A stretch of 64,000 nucleotides of DNA from Bugula neritina (lineage: Eukaryota > Bryozoa > Gymnolaemata > Cheilostomatida > Bugulidae). The stretch lies in contig OZ037765.1 of assembly GCA_964035545.1 (NCBI GenBank), forward strand, positions 30,616,004 through 30,680,003, written 5' to 3'. Of this stretch, positions 12,701 to 27,400 are shown in pieces; the stretch's first letter is position 1, and every line of letters starts with the position of its first letter. The translations under genes and the position numbers were made by a program. The notes under the pieces are model-generated. The model was not told the origin of the DNA and ran no database searches. It was given only the letters and a program-made list of their open reading frames with translations.

Positions 12701-15034
12701 GGCTTCAATTGGCGCTGTGATTGTAACTATGCAGACTGGGTTTGAGCATGTGCGTACTTGTAGATGAATAGAAGCAGAGCACCAGAGACTGCCATTATAT
12801 CCGGCTGTTTTCTCTCTCTTGGCTATTTACTCGGCCCTTTTGATAGATCCGGTTATCCTGAACAGGTATAGCAGACTATTTATGCAATGTTACTTATTAT
12901 TCTTATAAAAATTAGGCTTAGCTAAGTTGATTACAGTAAGATAGCTATTTATTTTCTGATATGTAATAGTTCAACTTGGAGTATCTTACTTTTTTATCTA
13001 AAGTTAATGAGTTTGATGCATTATTTTACTTAAAACGTCTTTGATTGTTTTTTTAAAGTTCATTATGGCTAATTAGTTCATGAATAGTGATTGTAAAGCG
13101 AATCAATCCAGCCCCAACTTGTTAGCACTTTCTGTTTAGTCTAAGTGTTTTTTTTAGAGTTGTCGAAAAAGTTCTTCTTTGTACATTGCAAAATATACAG
13201 TTATTAGTATTTAATCATGATATTTTGTTGATATTTGTTCAGTGCAGTTTTAAAGAATTGATCAAAAAGTTAAAGCTAAAAATGTGATTTGTTGCACTCT
13301 CAACCAATCAAATTATATTATAGATTTTCTATCTGGTAGTAAATATTTCAGGTCAACACCATTTTTACCTGCTTAGCCAAGGGAATAGACTCATCTATAA
13401 AAACCACACGGTATGATATTCCAAAGAGTGCTTTGGAGTTATTGGCTAAACATGGAGAACAGTTTAGAAAACATCTTTTACAGAATTACGAGGTGATTTA
13501 CATCATACTTTATTAACAATATTTCTTTCTATTGAATGAAACTTTTTTCTTGTATCTTTAACATTTTTTAACTTTGTGTAAAAGTAATTCATCTACTGGT
13601 GCTTTTACAGGTTTTGTATACCAGGCTAAGAGAGTTTACCTCAATAAATAATCCAGAAGTAAAAAAGATTGCAATGTCTGCTACTGAAACATTCCTCAGA
13701 CAGGTGAGTGTGATGTCACTCTTGGACAGGTGAGTGTTATGTCACTTTCAGACAGGGGAGTGTGATGTCACTTTCAGACAGGTGAGTGTTATGTCACCCT
13801 CAGACAGGTGAGTGTGATGTCACTCTCAGACAGGCGAGTGAGATGTCACTCTCAGACAGGTGAATGTGATGTCACTTTCAGACAGGTGAATGCGATGTCA
13901 CTCTCAGACAGGTGAGTGTATGGCCAACACAGACAATCTACATTTAGTATTTATCTCTTGAAACAAGCTGTTCAGATGGTCAAAAGTTATTAGAAATAAT
14001 TGTTAGCAATCTCAGACCCCATAATTTGATAAACCAGTGATAATGTAAATCTAGCAAAGTGTTTATGGGATAGTGACGGGGCTAGAGTGGTGAAACTTGT
14101 TTAGACCTTGACCTTTTACCCTGCAGGTTGGTGCTGAGCTGGCTGATCCATGGGATGACAGTTTAACAGAGGAGAAGCAAAGAAATATATTTGGTTTCTT
14201 CCTTAAGGATTTTGTGACGCTCATGAAATCAACATCTTCTAACCTGCGCTCTGTCTCTCAGGCTATCAGAAGCTTTGGATATTTTGCTGCTGTAAGTTTA
14301 ATTTATAAAGTATAAAAGGGTTTGTTTTTAATTGTGCGACTACTAATACAAAACATACTTAATGATGTATACTTTCATTCGTTGTTTTTTCTCAAAGCTT
14401 TCAATAAGTTGTCTTCTTTTCTCATGGCTCTAAAAAGTGTTGGCAACTATAGAAGACAAATAGATGAATAAGCAAAACAATTATATTGTGCAACTGTTTA
14501 CATGAACAGATTGCAGATATAACTATGGTTGAGCAATTTTCTTAAAGGTCTCTTTTATTGTAAAATTAATTTTTTTGGAAAACTTTCCTCAACTGTTGAT
14601 TATTACAACTACACAACTACATAAAAAATAGTCATCATTAATTGATTTAATAAATTTAAGATTTGAATGCACAGACTCAAATTTGAGTAGCTTTTAATCA
14701 CTCTGTGATATGCAACTCAATTGTAAACTACAAAATTTAGTTAACTGTATTTTAACATCGTAAAATATAATGCCCTTTGTGTTCAAACAATATGTATACT
14801 ACCATGTTGGATAATCATTACATGTTCTAATGATTTGAGTTGCACATGCTACGTATATTATTCTAGGCTTTCAAGAAGTTTCAAGGTGAGGGTGAGGTGA
14901 GAGATATGCTCACTATACTACTAGAGAAATGTATACAGGTTTGTATCACCGAGGATGAGACAGCCGACAGCAAGGCAGCATTCTTACCCTCTTTCCTACA
15001 GAGTCTAGCAAACATTGTCAAGCAGATAGACTTG
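9773..15034 (+). CDS. PRKDC: PRKDC exons 1-11: N-terminal HEAT region, residues 1-423
   Basis: Exons: 9773-9911, 10403-10479, 10648-10740, 10986-11060, 11488-11590, 12313-12425, 12764-12865, 13352-13492, 13611-13703, 14127-14291, 14867-15034. They encode alpha-helical solenoid sequence with modest but collinear similarity to human residues 1-430; the clearest matches are [10 protein letters not shown] (exon 2), the [11 protein letters not shown] block (exon 11) and [10 protein letters not shown] (exon 10). In the known structure this region forms part of the ring that contacts DNA and Ku. Exon 1 begins at the ATG in [10 protein letters not shown]; no signal or membrane segment is present, as expected for a nuclear protein. 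Introns 6 and 9 contain tandem repeats; the intron 9 repeat duplicates the donor site. Intron 5 (11591-12312) holds AT-rich sequence with nothing else recognisable. Confidence 0.92.
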
Positions 15035-18000
15035 GTATGTTCTATCAGTGTGTAAAGTATTTGTGGCCTTTATCTTTTTATTAATAATTGCAAAAATTAG
15101 GCAATAAATGAGTTCAAATTTCATTTAATCTTTTCGGACAAATGAGAGGAAGAATGCTAATGGATTTTTAGCTGATGCATTATATTTTATGTCATTAATA
15201 TATGATAAAATGTTATAATTATTATAATAATATTATTATCATGTATGCTATATAATATATGATATTCATATGATTTCAATTATTGAAAAGCACATTACTT
15301 ACAAAGGAAGTGGATGTCCTTCTAATGTATCTGTATTTGAGATTGTTCTATTTAGATATTCATTTGCAGATTGATGATGGTATATCGGAAGCCCTAACTG
15401 GCATATTTTCACTCACACTGAATGCGTACCCGACACTCGCTGGAGCTGTTCACCAGAGCTGTACTTCTGCCATCATACAGTTTGTTTATACCATCTGCTC
15501 AATGGCACAGAAACCCGTACGGCTGCTTTCAGATTTGGGTAAGCCCAGTCATTATCTAGAATCTAGACGATACAGTTTTTTAGAAGAGTCTTTTGGCATT
15601 TCAAATTTAGTTATTTCAATTTTTTGTGCCATCTGATAAAAAATAGGCTATTTTTCAAGGCCCATGTATTAGTTTAGCTATAACTATTTTCATGCGTATT
15701 ATAAATATTTAAGTGATCTATATATGTTGTGTTATATTTTCACAATGTACTAAGTGTTGTTGTGTTTATAGTGTACCAGGTCTTACTACGTACTTGCATG
15801 CATGACCCTGTCATAGAAGGAGAATCTCTATCCACACTTTCTGAAGATGGCAATAAGAAAATATCTTACAAAGACTACACCCAGCTATGGGCTGACCTTC
15901 TTAGTCCTAGAAAGTATACGGTAAGCTTATATAAACAACAGTTCTCTATTTCTTAAATACTACCTAATGTAATACTTAATATGATCATTTAGACTAACAT
16001 AACCGCTGCTGTTACTATAGTTTATTTATTCAACAGGCCGCCATTGGAATAACAGGAGTTAGTTCACTGGAAAACGTTGTGTATGGTGAGATGGTGAAGA
16101 GTTTGTTTAGAATATGTGATAAACTGGATCTGTCTACATCTCCAGCCTCTTTGGAGGTAGTGTCCCTCTTACTTCTATATCTCTGGTGTTGTTAGCTATA
16201 GCTCCAACTAACATCCATTTCTTTAATTTTTGTTTGAAACTTGGTTTCAAGTACAACTGCTTTAATTATTGCGTTCGTAACTTTTTATGCTAAAATTGAT
16301 TAATAAAAATTCAATTTTTCTAGAACACTGTTTTTGGTATTAACTCACTGTTATAATTGATATATATTTGATATACAATATTAAAATATAGAAACCTGCA
16401 TGCAGCTTCTGTTTAGATTTCATGATTGTGGAAGAAGAGCTGTGGTCTGGTAGGAATACCATAAATTCAGAATACCAATAATCTCACAGATAGTATATTC
16501 CATCAGCATATTATACTTTCATTTCACATTCATTACAGCCTAGTTTTATGATATAAACTGGAATTTTTTCAAAACTCATTTTTGTATTTCTATTCAATTT
16601 AGAAGCTGGAGGAAGGCGGGGAAAATGTGACAGGCACTACAATCAATGAACCGAACAAAATTAAAGATTATCAAATATTGATAAATCTGAGTGACTTTGC
16701 CAAAGTCGTCTTACAGGAAGTTAAGACTGAGAACTTCAACGACTGGGCATTTACCTATTGCCATGCTATAATCAAACATTCCTCTAAGTAAGTTTTCTCA
16801 GGTCATAAGTATGTAATGGAAGAAATCGTGTCTAACAGGGTATACAGTTAGGTGTCATAGATATACAAAATATTATGTGTGATGAGTTTCAATTGGTATA
16901 GTTTTTTTTATCAAGTCTATACACTTGATTTCTATCAAGTGCTAAGTTTGTTAAAATGTCTTCATGTCACATCACTTTCTTAGATGACTCTGTAAGTAAA
17001 AGGCTGCTAGTGCAAGGCATCAAGATATTTTGACAACTTGTAAAGTCTTTGGCATAAAATTTCCATAAAACACAATCTTGTTCAGAAATACATTTGAGTT
17101 GTCTGCTCCATTTGGGTATAGTGTAATAATTTCACTATTATAGAAATCCAACAGTGAGCAGTTTCTATAAGCTGCTCACCGTTGCCATGGTAATATGTAC
17201 TAACAACAACTATTTTGAGCTGTCGGCTGCCGCGGACTCTGATGCTATGGACATTCTGAGTGAGAGCAGCGCTGCCACATTGATGACTCATCAACTAGTC
17301 AGCAAGTATCAGAAGAAGGTGATTTCTCCAGTTCTAACTTTTTTCTTGATTGTGTAAGAATAAGTTGCTCAATTTTGATCAATATGGGTGTAAGTGTACC
17401 GGAATTGTTAATTGATACGAGTCCATTTAAATTATGAAGTCAAGATGAGTAACTCCTTGCTTAAATTAGTCTGTGTTTTTTTAATTTTTAAATACCAACT
17501 GTTTTTCCAAACTTTAGTAATAATAGTAAAGATTTAGATTTTTATAGCAAGCCATAGTATCTTCATTAATGGAAGTTTTAGACAATGTTAGTAAATTTGT
17601 TTCCATATATATATATATCAGTGCTTGTAATTTAAATATTTTTGTGCTACATCTCTAAATACTTAGATGCTTGAGTTAAAATCATTTGCTAGGAAAGTAT
17701 ATTTTTGTGGACCAGTTTAATTGACTAATAGATGTGATCACAATATTTGGTACGGCTCATTGGTGTAAATGTGAGAGCATGTGGTGGTGCCTGGAAAAAC
17801 ATTGCAAGTTCTGGAGCCTAATTCTACTTTACATTAAACAAAGCCAGTACATAAAAACAGAGTAGCTGTAGAGAAAGTCTAAAAGCTCATATAATCCTTT
17901 ATTTATTGTGGTATTAAGCCATAGGTAATTTATTATATCTGGTTTGAGGACATGCTTTATGCTTTATGCTATACAGTGTATTACCACTAGTTTAAAAAGT

Positions 18001-21000
18001 TGACAACCAAGAATTTTATTCTTTACTAGTTTGTGTTTTGAATAAGTAGTTATCATAAAAGTATTGATATTTAAATTATTTTAAGAAACTGCTGGTTGTT
18101 ATAAATAGTGTAATGTAGCTGGAACTTCTGTGTACATAAGGTGTACGTCTGCTGGGCTCTATTTTAGGTTGTAACATGTATGAAGCAGTATAAGGATGAC
18201 TTACTAATATCCTGCTTGAGTTTTCTGTTCAGTTTACCTGTATCTATAATCAAATCTAACCTTGACACCACTTCTGAAGCTCTGCAGGTTGGTAGACTAA
18301 GTGTTATGTGGAGTCAAACACTATTAACATCTTCTCCTCCCTCCCCTCTCTCCTTTGTCCCCTCCCCTCTCTCCTTTGTCCCCTCCCCTCTCTCCTCTCC
18401 CCCTTTCTCTTTCTCCCTTTCTCTATTCCCTTTCCTCCTTTCCCCCTCTCCCTCTCTCCCTTTCTCTATTCCCTTTTTCCTCTCTTCCCTCCTTCTCCCT
18501 CTCTCCCTCTCTCTATTCTCTTTCTCCTCTCTTCCCTCCTTCCCTCGCTCTCCTTCCCCTCTGCCCCTTTCCATCTCCATATCCCCCCTTTCCTCCTCTC
18601 TTTCAAGGATTATCTTCAACAATGCCAGTTTCTTTTTTAAACGTTTACTTATTGAGTAATTGTGAAATGAAGAATAAGTTAATGTCTGACCATTTGTCAC
18701 TCCATACTTAATTCTTTCATTTTTTATTTTGCTGGCTGTTATGTGTATTGTATAAATATTGGCTTTCAATAATGTTTGTAGATGGGACTCTCTCTCGGTC
18801 TGAGTTATCCACCCCTTATCAGACAATGTGTGAATACTCTCAGGCTACTCATAGACTGTCTAGAAAAACATGAGCTGGTGGAAAAGCTTGAGTTACTTCT
18901 GCCATATTTTGATAAGTTTCTACAATCTTCCAGTGAGTTGGTGGAGCCATTTTCTAGCATTTAGAGATATATTATTATCAAAATAACCATCTACATATAT
19001 TATTGATGGATTCTACCAGCTTAGACATTTTTCTGCTAGTTGTATATAATTGCTTTTTAATGATTTACTTAGTGATGATTTTGACCTGAGTAAGTCATAC
19101 TAAGACATTTCTGATGAAGTAGAATATAAAACATTCAAATATATGTGGACAAAATCTTATTAAAATGTCATATATTTAGTTTGTTACTTTTGCAATAAGA
19201 TATTACTCTGGAGTAGCCAAAGTTTCAGACCACTTTTGAAGTTCGAGTCTCATTGCTACCCCATAATTTTTGCCTACGAAAAATGTTTGCTTAGTCAAGA
19301 CAAAAAACTATCTCAATTATAGTTCCAATTTTTAGTTGTCAATTTTTTAAATATTGATTATTGATTTATTAAGGAAGTTATTATTAGTGTTTTAATATTG
19401 CATTTGAATGTATTTAATGAAGTGTTTTTATCCATTTCAATATCAATATTATTAACAAATGTTTAGATACAGCATACTAAATTTGTACCTATACTTTCCA
19501 CCAGTGTGAAAACACACCCTGTTTTATTATGCTGTGTTTGTATAGACTGGTGTGTTCAAATTCGTTGCAGATCAAGCAGAAAATGAACATGTTGATGAAA
19601 TTCCCCGCAGAGTCTTAAAAAATAAACAACGTTTAAAACTTCCGCCTGCTCTGCTAAGACTGGCTAAGGAAAAGATGCTGGTATTTACACTATATCTCAC
19701 TATTAAGTGTTCATTGTCTTAACCATGTATACCATAATTTAAATGAAAATTTTCCCACGGTCATCACATTATGTTCATTTGAACTTTCAATGCAGCAGTG
19801 CATTATTTTCTTGAACCGTAGTGCACGCTTCTTGTAAGTTAACAGCTACTGATTAGACTCAAGCTAAATTTTTCTTGACAGAATATCTTAAGAGTATTGG
19901 TGTTTTTTATGAATTTTCCATCTTTAAACTCATTGTATGGCTTGCCTTTTCTCACCTGTGTATTAGCTGTAATAGTGTTTTGCATTCATATATTACGGCT
20001 ACCACATATTTTGAGCCTGTGGCCAGCCTCTTGCTGATTTAGAGTTGATTTTCTTATGCAGTCCGGGCGGACGGAGGTTCAGAAACTGAAACTGGAGGTT
20101 CTGGCCTTTCTGGGAAGTCTTGGAGGAGAGTTGAATCACTATGTGATCAGCAGTGATAGAAAGAGTCTTGCTCAGTTAGCTGTTTCGTGGGATACCAAGT
20201 CGCACCTCCCTTTCCACGTGCCTTTTAGAGAAACTAAGGCAGATATCTATCTAGGTAATACACTGTAAATCATAGCTAGTAGATCATGAAGATTCAATTG
20301 TATTTTGAAGTTTTTTTTTTTATAAACACACATAGAAATTAAAATGTCACTGTTTGAACTTATGAAAGAAACTTGGAGTTGTAATCCTTGGCCATATTTA
20401 CTTGAAAATTCTTAACTTTGCAAAATTAAAATTCTTATGGCACCTACTTTCTATGCTATGCTGATTGAACTCTGAAATTGATCAGCTATTTACTGCATTC
20501 TCGGTTATTTAGATTAAGTAGCTTCCTCACCTTAATGATTGAGAGTTGTCAACTTTTATGAAAGGCCCACAACTTAGTGCTCTAAGATATAGGAGTTATC
20601 TTACCAATCATCATAAATATGCTCGTATTGCAGATAAGTTTCTACCACACACCTGCGAGCTGGCGATGTCTAGCAGCAATCGACAAACTAAAGTTGTAGC
20701 CTGTGAACTCCTGCATAGCTTTGTGATCTTACTGTTGGGTAATGATGCCACTCGTCCAGAAGGGTACTCGAAGAAGAATTCGGCTGAAAAGATATACTCA
20801 AAACTCTTCCCAGTGTTGCTTAGCCTCTCTGTAGACATGGAGCAGGTATGTGGGTATTCAGTGTATTAAGTTGATATTTGCTTTGAGGAACTCTTGAAAT
20901 GTTGCCTAAAAGTATTAGGATTACATCTAGTTTATTATATCTATTATATTATATTTTATCTATTATGTTATATCTATTTTTTTATATCTATTATATTTTA

Positions 21001-24000
21001 TCTATTATATTGTATCTATTATGATTATATATATTATAGGACCAATATGCTTGGGTATACTACCCTGAAGTTGTATTTAACTGATAGCTAAGTTGCATGT
21101 GAATAATTTAATGTTGCATACATATAAGGTGTTAAGGATTCTGTAATTAAGGTTTTTGTGTGACTTACCTATGCTGTTGCTGAGTTTGGTTTGGTATAGC
21201 TTTTATTAATTCACCCAACTTATTAACATGTTCACAATGCTTAGAGTTTTTTTATTAAAATCCAGTATTGGTGTGTTGAAAAAGCTGATTGCATAAGACT
21301 GGCCATAATTCTAATATCTATGAATATGACATTTATAGCAATCATAACCACCTATTGAAAGTACATCAGCTTGCTTAAAGTTGGTTATCTCCCATGACCA
21401 GAATAAATTTAATCATTTAGTCATACACTGAATATAGAAGTACCCTTTGTTATTGTTTATTGCAGGTAGCCAAGCAACTGTTTGAGCCACTGGTTTTCCA
21501 ATTGATTCACTGGTTTACAAAGTTTCCAAGAAGGAAAGAGACAGCTTTACTTCTGGACACTCTAATGGTGAGCTTCAAACTCTGTCTAATTTTATCAAAA
21601 CTTCTCTGAACTCTTCCAAACTTTATTTACTTGTGATGGAAAAGGTCTTTGCTGTTCTTGTTTGATTTTAGCTCAGAAACTGTGATTTTTTGTCGCCGGT
21701 GTTTAAATTTAGATCATAATTATACTATAATATACTGTATAATATGTTTCTTGTTGATATTTGTGTTCAAAAACTCATAAGTCTTATAGATTTTGAATAT
21801 TTTACACAATGTAATATTTATGGTGTTCATCCTGAAAATATTATGCTAAGTAATTTTTTTTTGTAAAATATTATCGAACGAAAGTATTTGTAGATGTTTA
21901 AGCATCCCAACATGCTGCACCATGTATAGCTGATAAAATTACCATGCAGGTAAATTTCTCTATAATGTTATACTTGATTGTTTCCAACAGGATGGAGTAG
22001 AATCGGTGAACAACTCTGCTCTGCGTGAGTTCTCAGCCATGTGTGTGGCAGAGTTCTTAAGGTGGTCTATAAAGCACACCTCTGTAAAGGTCAGTGGAAC
22101 TTTTAGTCTGAGCTCTTATTTTCTCTGGCACTAAATGTTACCCGGCTGTGTTTTTATGGAATCTTTATACACCCTTACTGTTTTGGTTACAAAATTTGTT
22201 TTTAAAGCTGAAATTATTCAAGAAGTTTATAAAGTGTATTTTTTGTTAGAAGAGGACAAATTGCAGTCTTCTTTGTAATTAAGGAATTTAGCAATGGTTT
22301 CAGCACAGTGCAGTGTTCATAATAGTTCAGTAAGTTAATGTTAATGATGATTGGGATTAATTAAACATGACCATCACATACAATATGGTATTTTATAAAG
22401 AATTAATCTAGGTTTGATAATGATTGCATAGATAAATAAAATATACTAGTTATTATTAAATTAATTTTATTTTGTGTTACCCATCATGACTTAAAAGTTT
22501 AGATAACTGATATAAGTTTACTGTTTTGTACTTGAAAGCAGTTAATAACTCAAATTAAAAAAATAATTTTGGAAAAGCTCATTATGTGGAGTTGTCTTCC
22601 CATAGAGAAACTCATTTCTGTCTATAAGCAGAGTCAAGCATAGGCTGAAGATTGTTTTTCAGCAACAAAGAAAGAATCCGGAGAATGTGAAGCAGCTGCT
22701 CAGAAGAATGTTTAGTATGGCCAGACATCCGGGTTCTGGGAAGAGGAGAGGGGCGTGCTTTGTGTATAACCACACCTACATGGTACTCAGAGAGGAGGAG
22801 TCTTTGATTGACAAGTTCACCATGGAGATTCTGGTGTGTTTCATTGACTGTCTCGCCTGTGCACACGCTGATGACCCGAGTCTTGGTGAGCTTCACTACA
22901 CATTGGTTTCGTAATTCATTAAGAGTTATCTCCTCAAAGCCTTTCGGAATACCCATTTCTCACCTTTCACCGCCATGTCCTGATTGGGTGGCGGGTTAAT
23001 GCCCATTGATACAATAAAAATCTTTTTAAAAATATTGCTCTTGGTTTTAGACTCTGTGCCTACTTATTTTAATGGTTATTATGATTTATCTCATCTCAAA
23101 TGGGATTAAATAACTCACCCAAGCTTATAGTCGCTATTCCTATGAGAAACTCCCGATGGAAAGAGTTTTTGTTGAATCGGGCTAAGGACTTATTCAGATG
23201 AGGCACAGGAGCAATTATGACTGGATGTTCTTCCTAACATCACCAATTGCCTTTGTTTGGGTTTGAACCCATGACCTTCGTGTTCACTAGGCAAACGCTC
23301 TAACCCCTAGACCACGGCTGCTCCCTTCAAATTGGATTAAAGGCCTAAGATAAATTTTGCCTATATATCTAATTTTTATTTTCATTTATTAATTAAATAT
23401 ATTTTATTTACTTTGCCAAGTTTTTGCTAATGTTAACATTTTTGTGGCTGCTTTCTATAGAAACCCATCAAGAAGCGAAGAAATGTCTTTCACATGTGGA
23501 GAGAATCTTAAAGGCTAAAGCTCAGCTTTTTCTAGAACCTTCTAAACAAAGACGCATTCCACTGTAAGATTCTACTTTGAAATCATATCGGCTTACATTG
23601 TTATAGAGATGTTAGAAACATTCGCATCAAAAAATTTAATTTAAAAAAATTATAAATTTGGTGTTTTATGAATTTTAACGAGAAAAGTTTGACAGCTTGT
23701 TGAAGGCTGCTTACTTTTTGTACAACTGGGCCAACCTACACAGTCAAAGTGATTATTTATATGTTTACTGCTGTAAGCTGTTACACTAGCAGAGACTCTC
23801 TGTTGGTTAGTAAGGGCATTGAAAAGTAGCAGTAATAGTAAAACTTGAATGAACCTTAAGTAGCACTTGAGTAAAATTTGAGTAGAGCTTGTTTTACTAG
23901 TTTAAACTCTGAATATAGTGCCTTTTTTACTGTTTTGGATATATATGTTTCAATAGTTCTATGAAACACCAATCTCCATGAGGTTCACAGTCTAAGTTGA

Positions 24001-24374
24001 TATCATTCAGGGGCTGGACTACCTGCACCCTGAAGGATGCCGTTCTCTGGCTGCTGTCTCAAGTTGGTAGAAGTGAGACAGAGTGTAGACACGCCTGTAT
24101 GGATCTCATCTCTAACCTCGCCCCCTGTCTCTCTCCAGGTTCTTCTGGTTTACTCTCCTGTGTCGTGAAATTGTCTGTTAGGACCATTTCACGACACTTT
24201 CTATAAAATGTGTATTTTACTTTTTTTGTTGTTTGAAATTTGATAGTTTGTTTTAGTAAATAGGTAATTTTATTACCTATTGATTGCTATTACCTATTTA
24301 CTACTACATTTATTATTATTACGTATTGACTAATGCCTGTCTACTACTACTACTACTACCACCGCCGCCACCAC

Positions 24375-24417
<43 letters not shown>

Positions 24418-27400
24418 ACCACCACCACCACCACTACTAATATACTAAAATTTGTTTTTGAACAAAGCTGCTCAGTTCAGGACTCCAAAAGATACTACAT
24501 TAAACCATATCATCTAAATGGCATACAATTATACAAAATATAATTTAAGAGCTACTATGTTTATTAACTTGTATAATTTATTTTAGAGTTGAACTCCAGG
24601 CATAAGTTGATTCAGTATGTTGTGGAAAAACAAGGCATTCAGTATATAATTGACAGGTAAGACAACTGCTACTGTTTGCTGTTGCGTTTAAGTTATATAA
24701 TATTATGTAGATACTACTGAAAAGGCTGTTAGGATGTTAAGATTATTGTTTAAACTTTAAATGAATGCTATCTTATTAATATGAGCTGAGAAACTTTCTT
24801 GTCAATTCTAAAAGTGACACAATTCCTACGCTTTTCATGACTAAGCTGTGTCACAATCTGGTTCATACAATGACTTGAAATGCTACGGAAAGTGCATTGA
24901 CATTGTTATTTAACCAAACAGCTTACACCCTGAACCATGGGTGTCCAACCTTTTCAAACCAAGGGCCACAGAAATGAAATATTTCACGGCTAGGGCCACA
25001 TTGTAAGCTTCAGCTTGTGCCAGGGCCACAGCATCAGTATTTTTTAAACTACTTCATTCCAAAACTTTATGAATCATTACACAATTAAGTCTCAATAGTT
25101 ACTGCCAGCTGCATTTTTTGTGTTATTTGTATAAATAAGGCATTTAAAAGGTGGCTTTTCACTTTAATTCATGTAAACAGTGAAAAATTATTTTAGCTTT
25201 ATGCCTTTGAGGGCCACATAAATGTAGGCTGGGGGCCACATCCGGCCCTTGGGCCGCCTGTTGGACAGCCCTGCCCTAAACCATGGGGATCTATTCTAAA
25301 GAATTAGCTCGTTTTTGTAAATGGCTGAGCCTTCACAGCTTTTTGCACAAAAGTTCTCTTATACATTCAGTATCCTTTTAAAGTTAGAACAATAATTTGT
25401 ATCAAAGCATTTGTTGAGTTTATGATTGGAATATATTTAATGTAGGTTGGTGTTATGTTAAAACACCATTTCATAACACCAAAGTCACAAGAAATTTTTA
25501 GATTAAAATTTTGTTTTCATTCTTTTATTTTAACTTATCATGGATGTGATTTTTCTGGTGTAATCATAATTTCTTAAAACAAAAACAAAAAGTGTTTTTT
25601 AAAATAAATGTAATTTAATGAAATATTGATACAAATGAAATGACAACTGTAAATAAGTGTTCAATATGTCATTTTATCATTTTTATGCGTTCTTTTCTGA
25701 AGGCCTCCAAGTTTCATATCTAATAATAAAACTGTGCACTTCCTAAATATTGAAAGCTGCACAGAAATTTCATACAAATTACATTGTTTTCAAGAAAGAA
25801 GTGAATATTGTTTTGCAGATGTGAAGCAATTCCTACCACCAACGAGGGTAAACCTGGTATTCTGCAGATGTCCAGCCCCTTCAGATCTGAGCATGCTCCA
25901 GCTGTTAAAGTCTGTCTCATGTGGTTTGATAAGTTACTGGCTTGTCTCGATGCCTACTGTTGGTTCATTGGAAATGACACTCTCAGTGCTAGTCAGCTAT
26001 TGGCCGGTAGGTATCAGCACAACATCTTCAGTATACATGTACTAGTTGTTAGTATTACAGTGATCAAATGACTTTAGTTTCTCTTTTTTAGGACTTGGAG
26101 AAACTAGAATTGAAGGATTTGTTTAAAGTTGAATTTACACACATAGTTTATACAATAGTTATCTATTGTATTTTAGTAGTTGTGTTTCCTCCTATAGGTT
26201 ATAATATAATTTTGAGTTGTCTGCCCTATATTATAAGGCAAACAATTTGGAGTTGTATTTTTTCTTCTGAGTTATTTAGAGCAGACAACTCAAAATAAAG
26301 TTTCATTGTCACCAGCCTTCCTTTTTATTTTCTCTGCTATATAATATATCTGGTATAATTATAAAATTAGATTTCATCAGTCCTAGTTCTACAAATTTCA
26401 ACTTAACTGGAAATATATTTCCGGCTGAATGAAGAGCATAAGAATTAAAGAATACACACTTGATCTTCCCTTATAAGGGGCTCTTAAGCAAAAATATATA
26501 TAATGAAATAGCAAGGCCATAATAGCGCATTTTCACCTTCATTACAAATAATACAATAGTGCACATAAATTAAATATGAACTTATGAAATGTTGCAATAT
26601 TTAATAATATTTTTTTAATATCTAAGTTATGTAATTCTTGAATACCTTAAAGAGTTTAAAACCAGAAGTCGTGAAATTTACTTTCTACATTCTCTGATAC
26701 TTTGAGCTGTGTTGCAGGCAGAGTAGGAATATTCTCGATCTTGTCACACTTTGTCAGTGATGTCTCTATGCAGTCACTGCATGACCTCACAACAGCGAAG
26801 TCCGGCGGGGTCGCTTACACTCCTGCAGAAGTTGACGAGTATAACAGGTGAATGTGACACGTGCTGCCGTCAGCTGATATCAATGCTCCAAGCTGCTTAA
26901 CATTTTTATTTACTTGACTAACATTTTTATGTGTTAGGTTATGTTGGTGCATTGTTGTGTTTTTATGTTGTAGATGTAAATGCACTGCTATGGTTAGGAT
27001 ATTTGACTTCATCACTATTATTATGGCTAAAGATAAAAGGGTCAGTCAGTATTTCTGCATATCTGTTTTCCATGAGTGTTACAGAGAAATGAATCATAAG
27101 GAAACTATTTGTTTAGAACTGTCAACTTGATGACTAAGTTAGAGTTTTTTCAACTTGTTTATAAATTTTTGGAATTTGATGAATTGTAGTAATAAGGAAG
27201 TGTAAACTGCAAAGTCATTCAAGCATTCTGGAATGGTTAAAGGATTAATCCAAATTAATTTTGATTTCACAATATTTTAGATGCTGACTCAAAACAATTT
27301 GTTGAATGCTGACTTTTGGCGTCTCCTCGGCACGTGTATTGTGGATCCGGTGGAGGTCGGCTTCAACATGGCCGACATTGTGATTTTAGAGAATCTTCCA

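Noticed and set aside
18308-18826. Several open frames of 110-170 codons on both strands
   Set aside because: They are translations of the CT-rich simple-sequence tract and overlap exon 18 only out of frame.
23225-23325. Possible tRNA gene on the minus strand
   Set aside because: Box A and box B are present, but the acceptor and anticodon arms do not pair and the sequence continues into a repeated SINE body.
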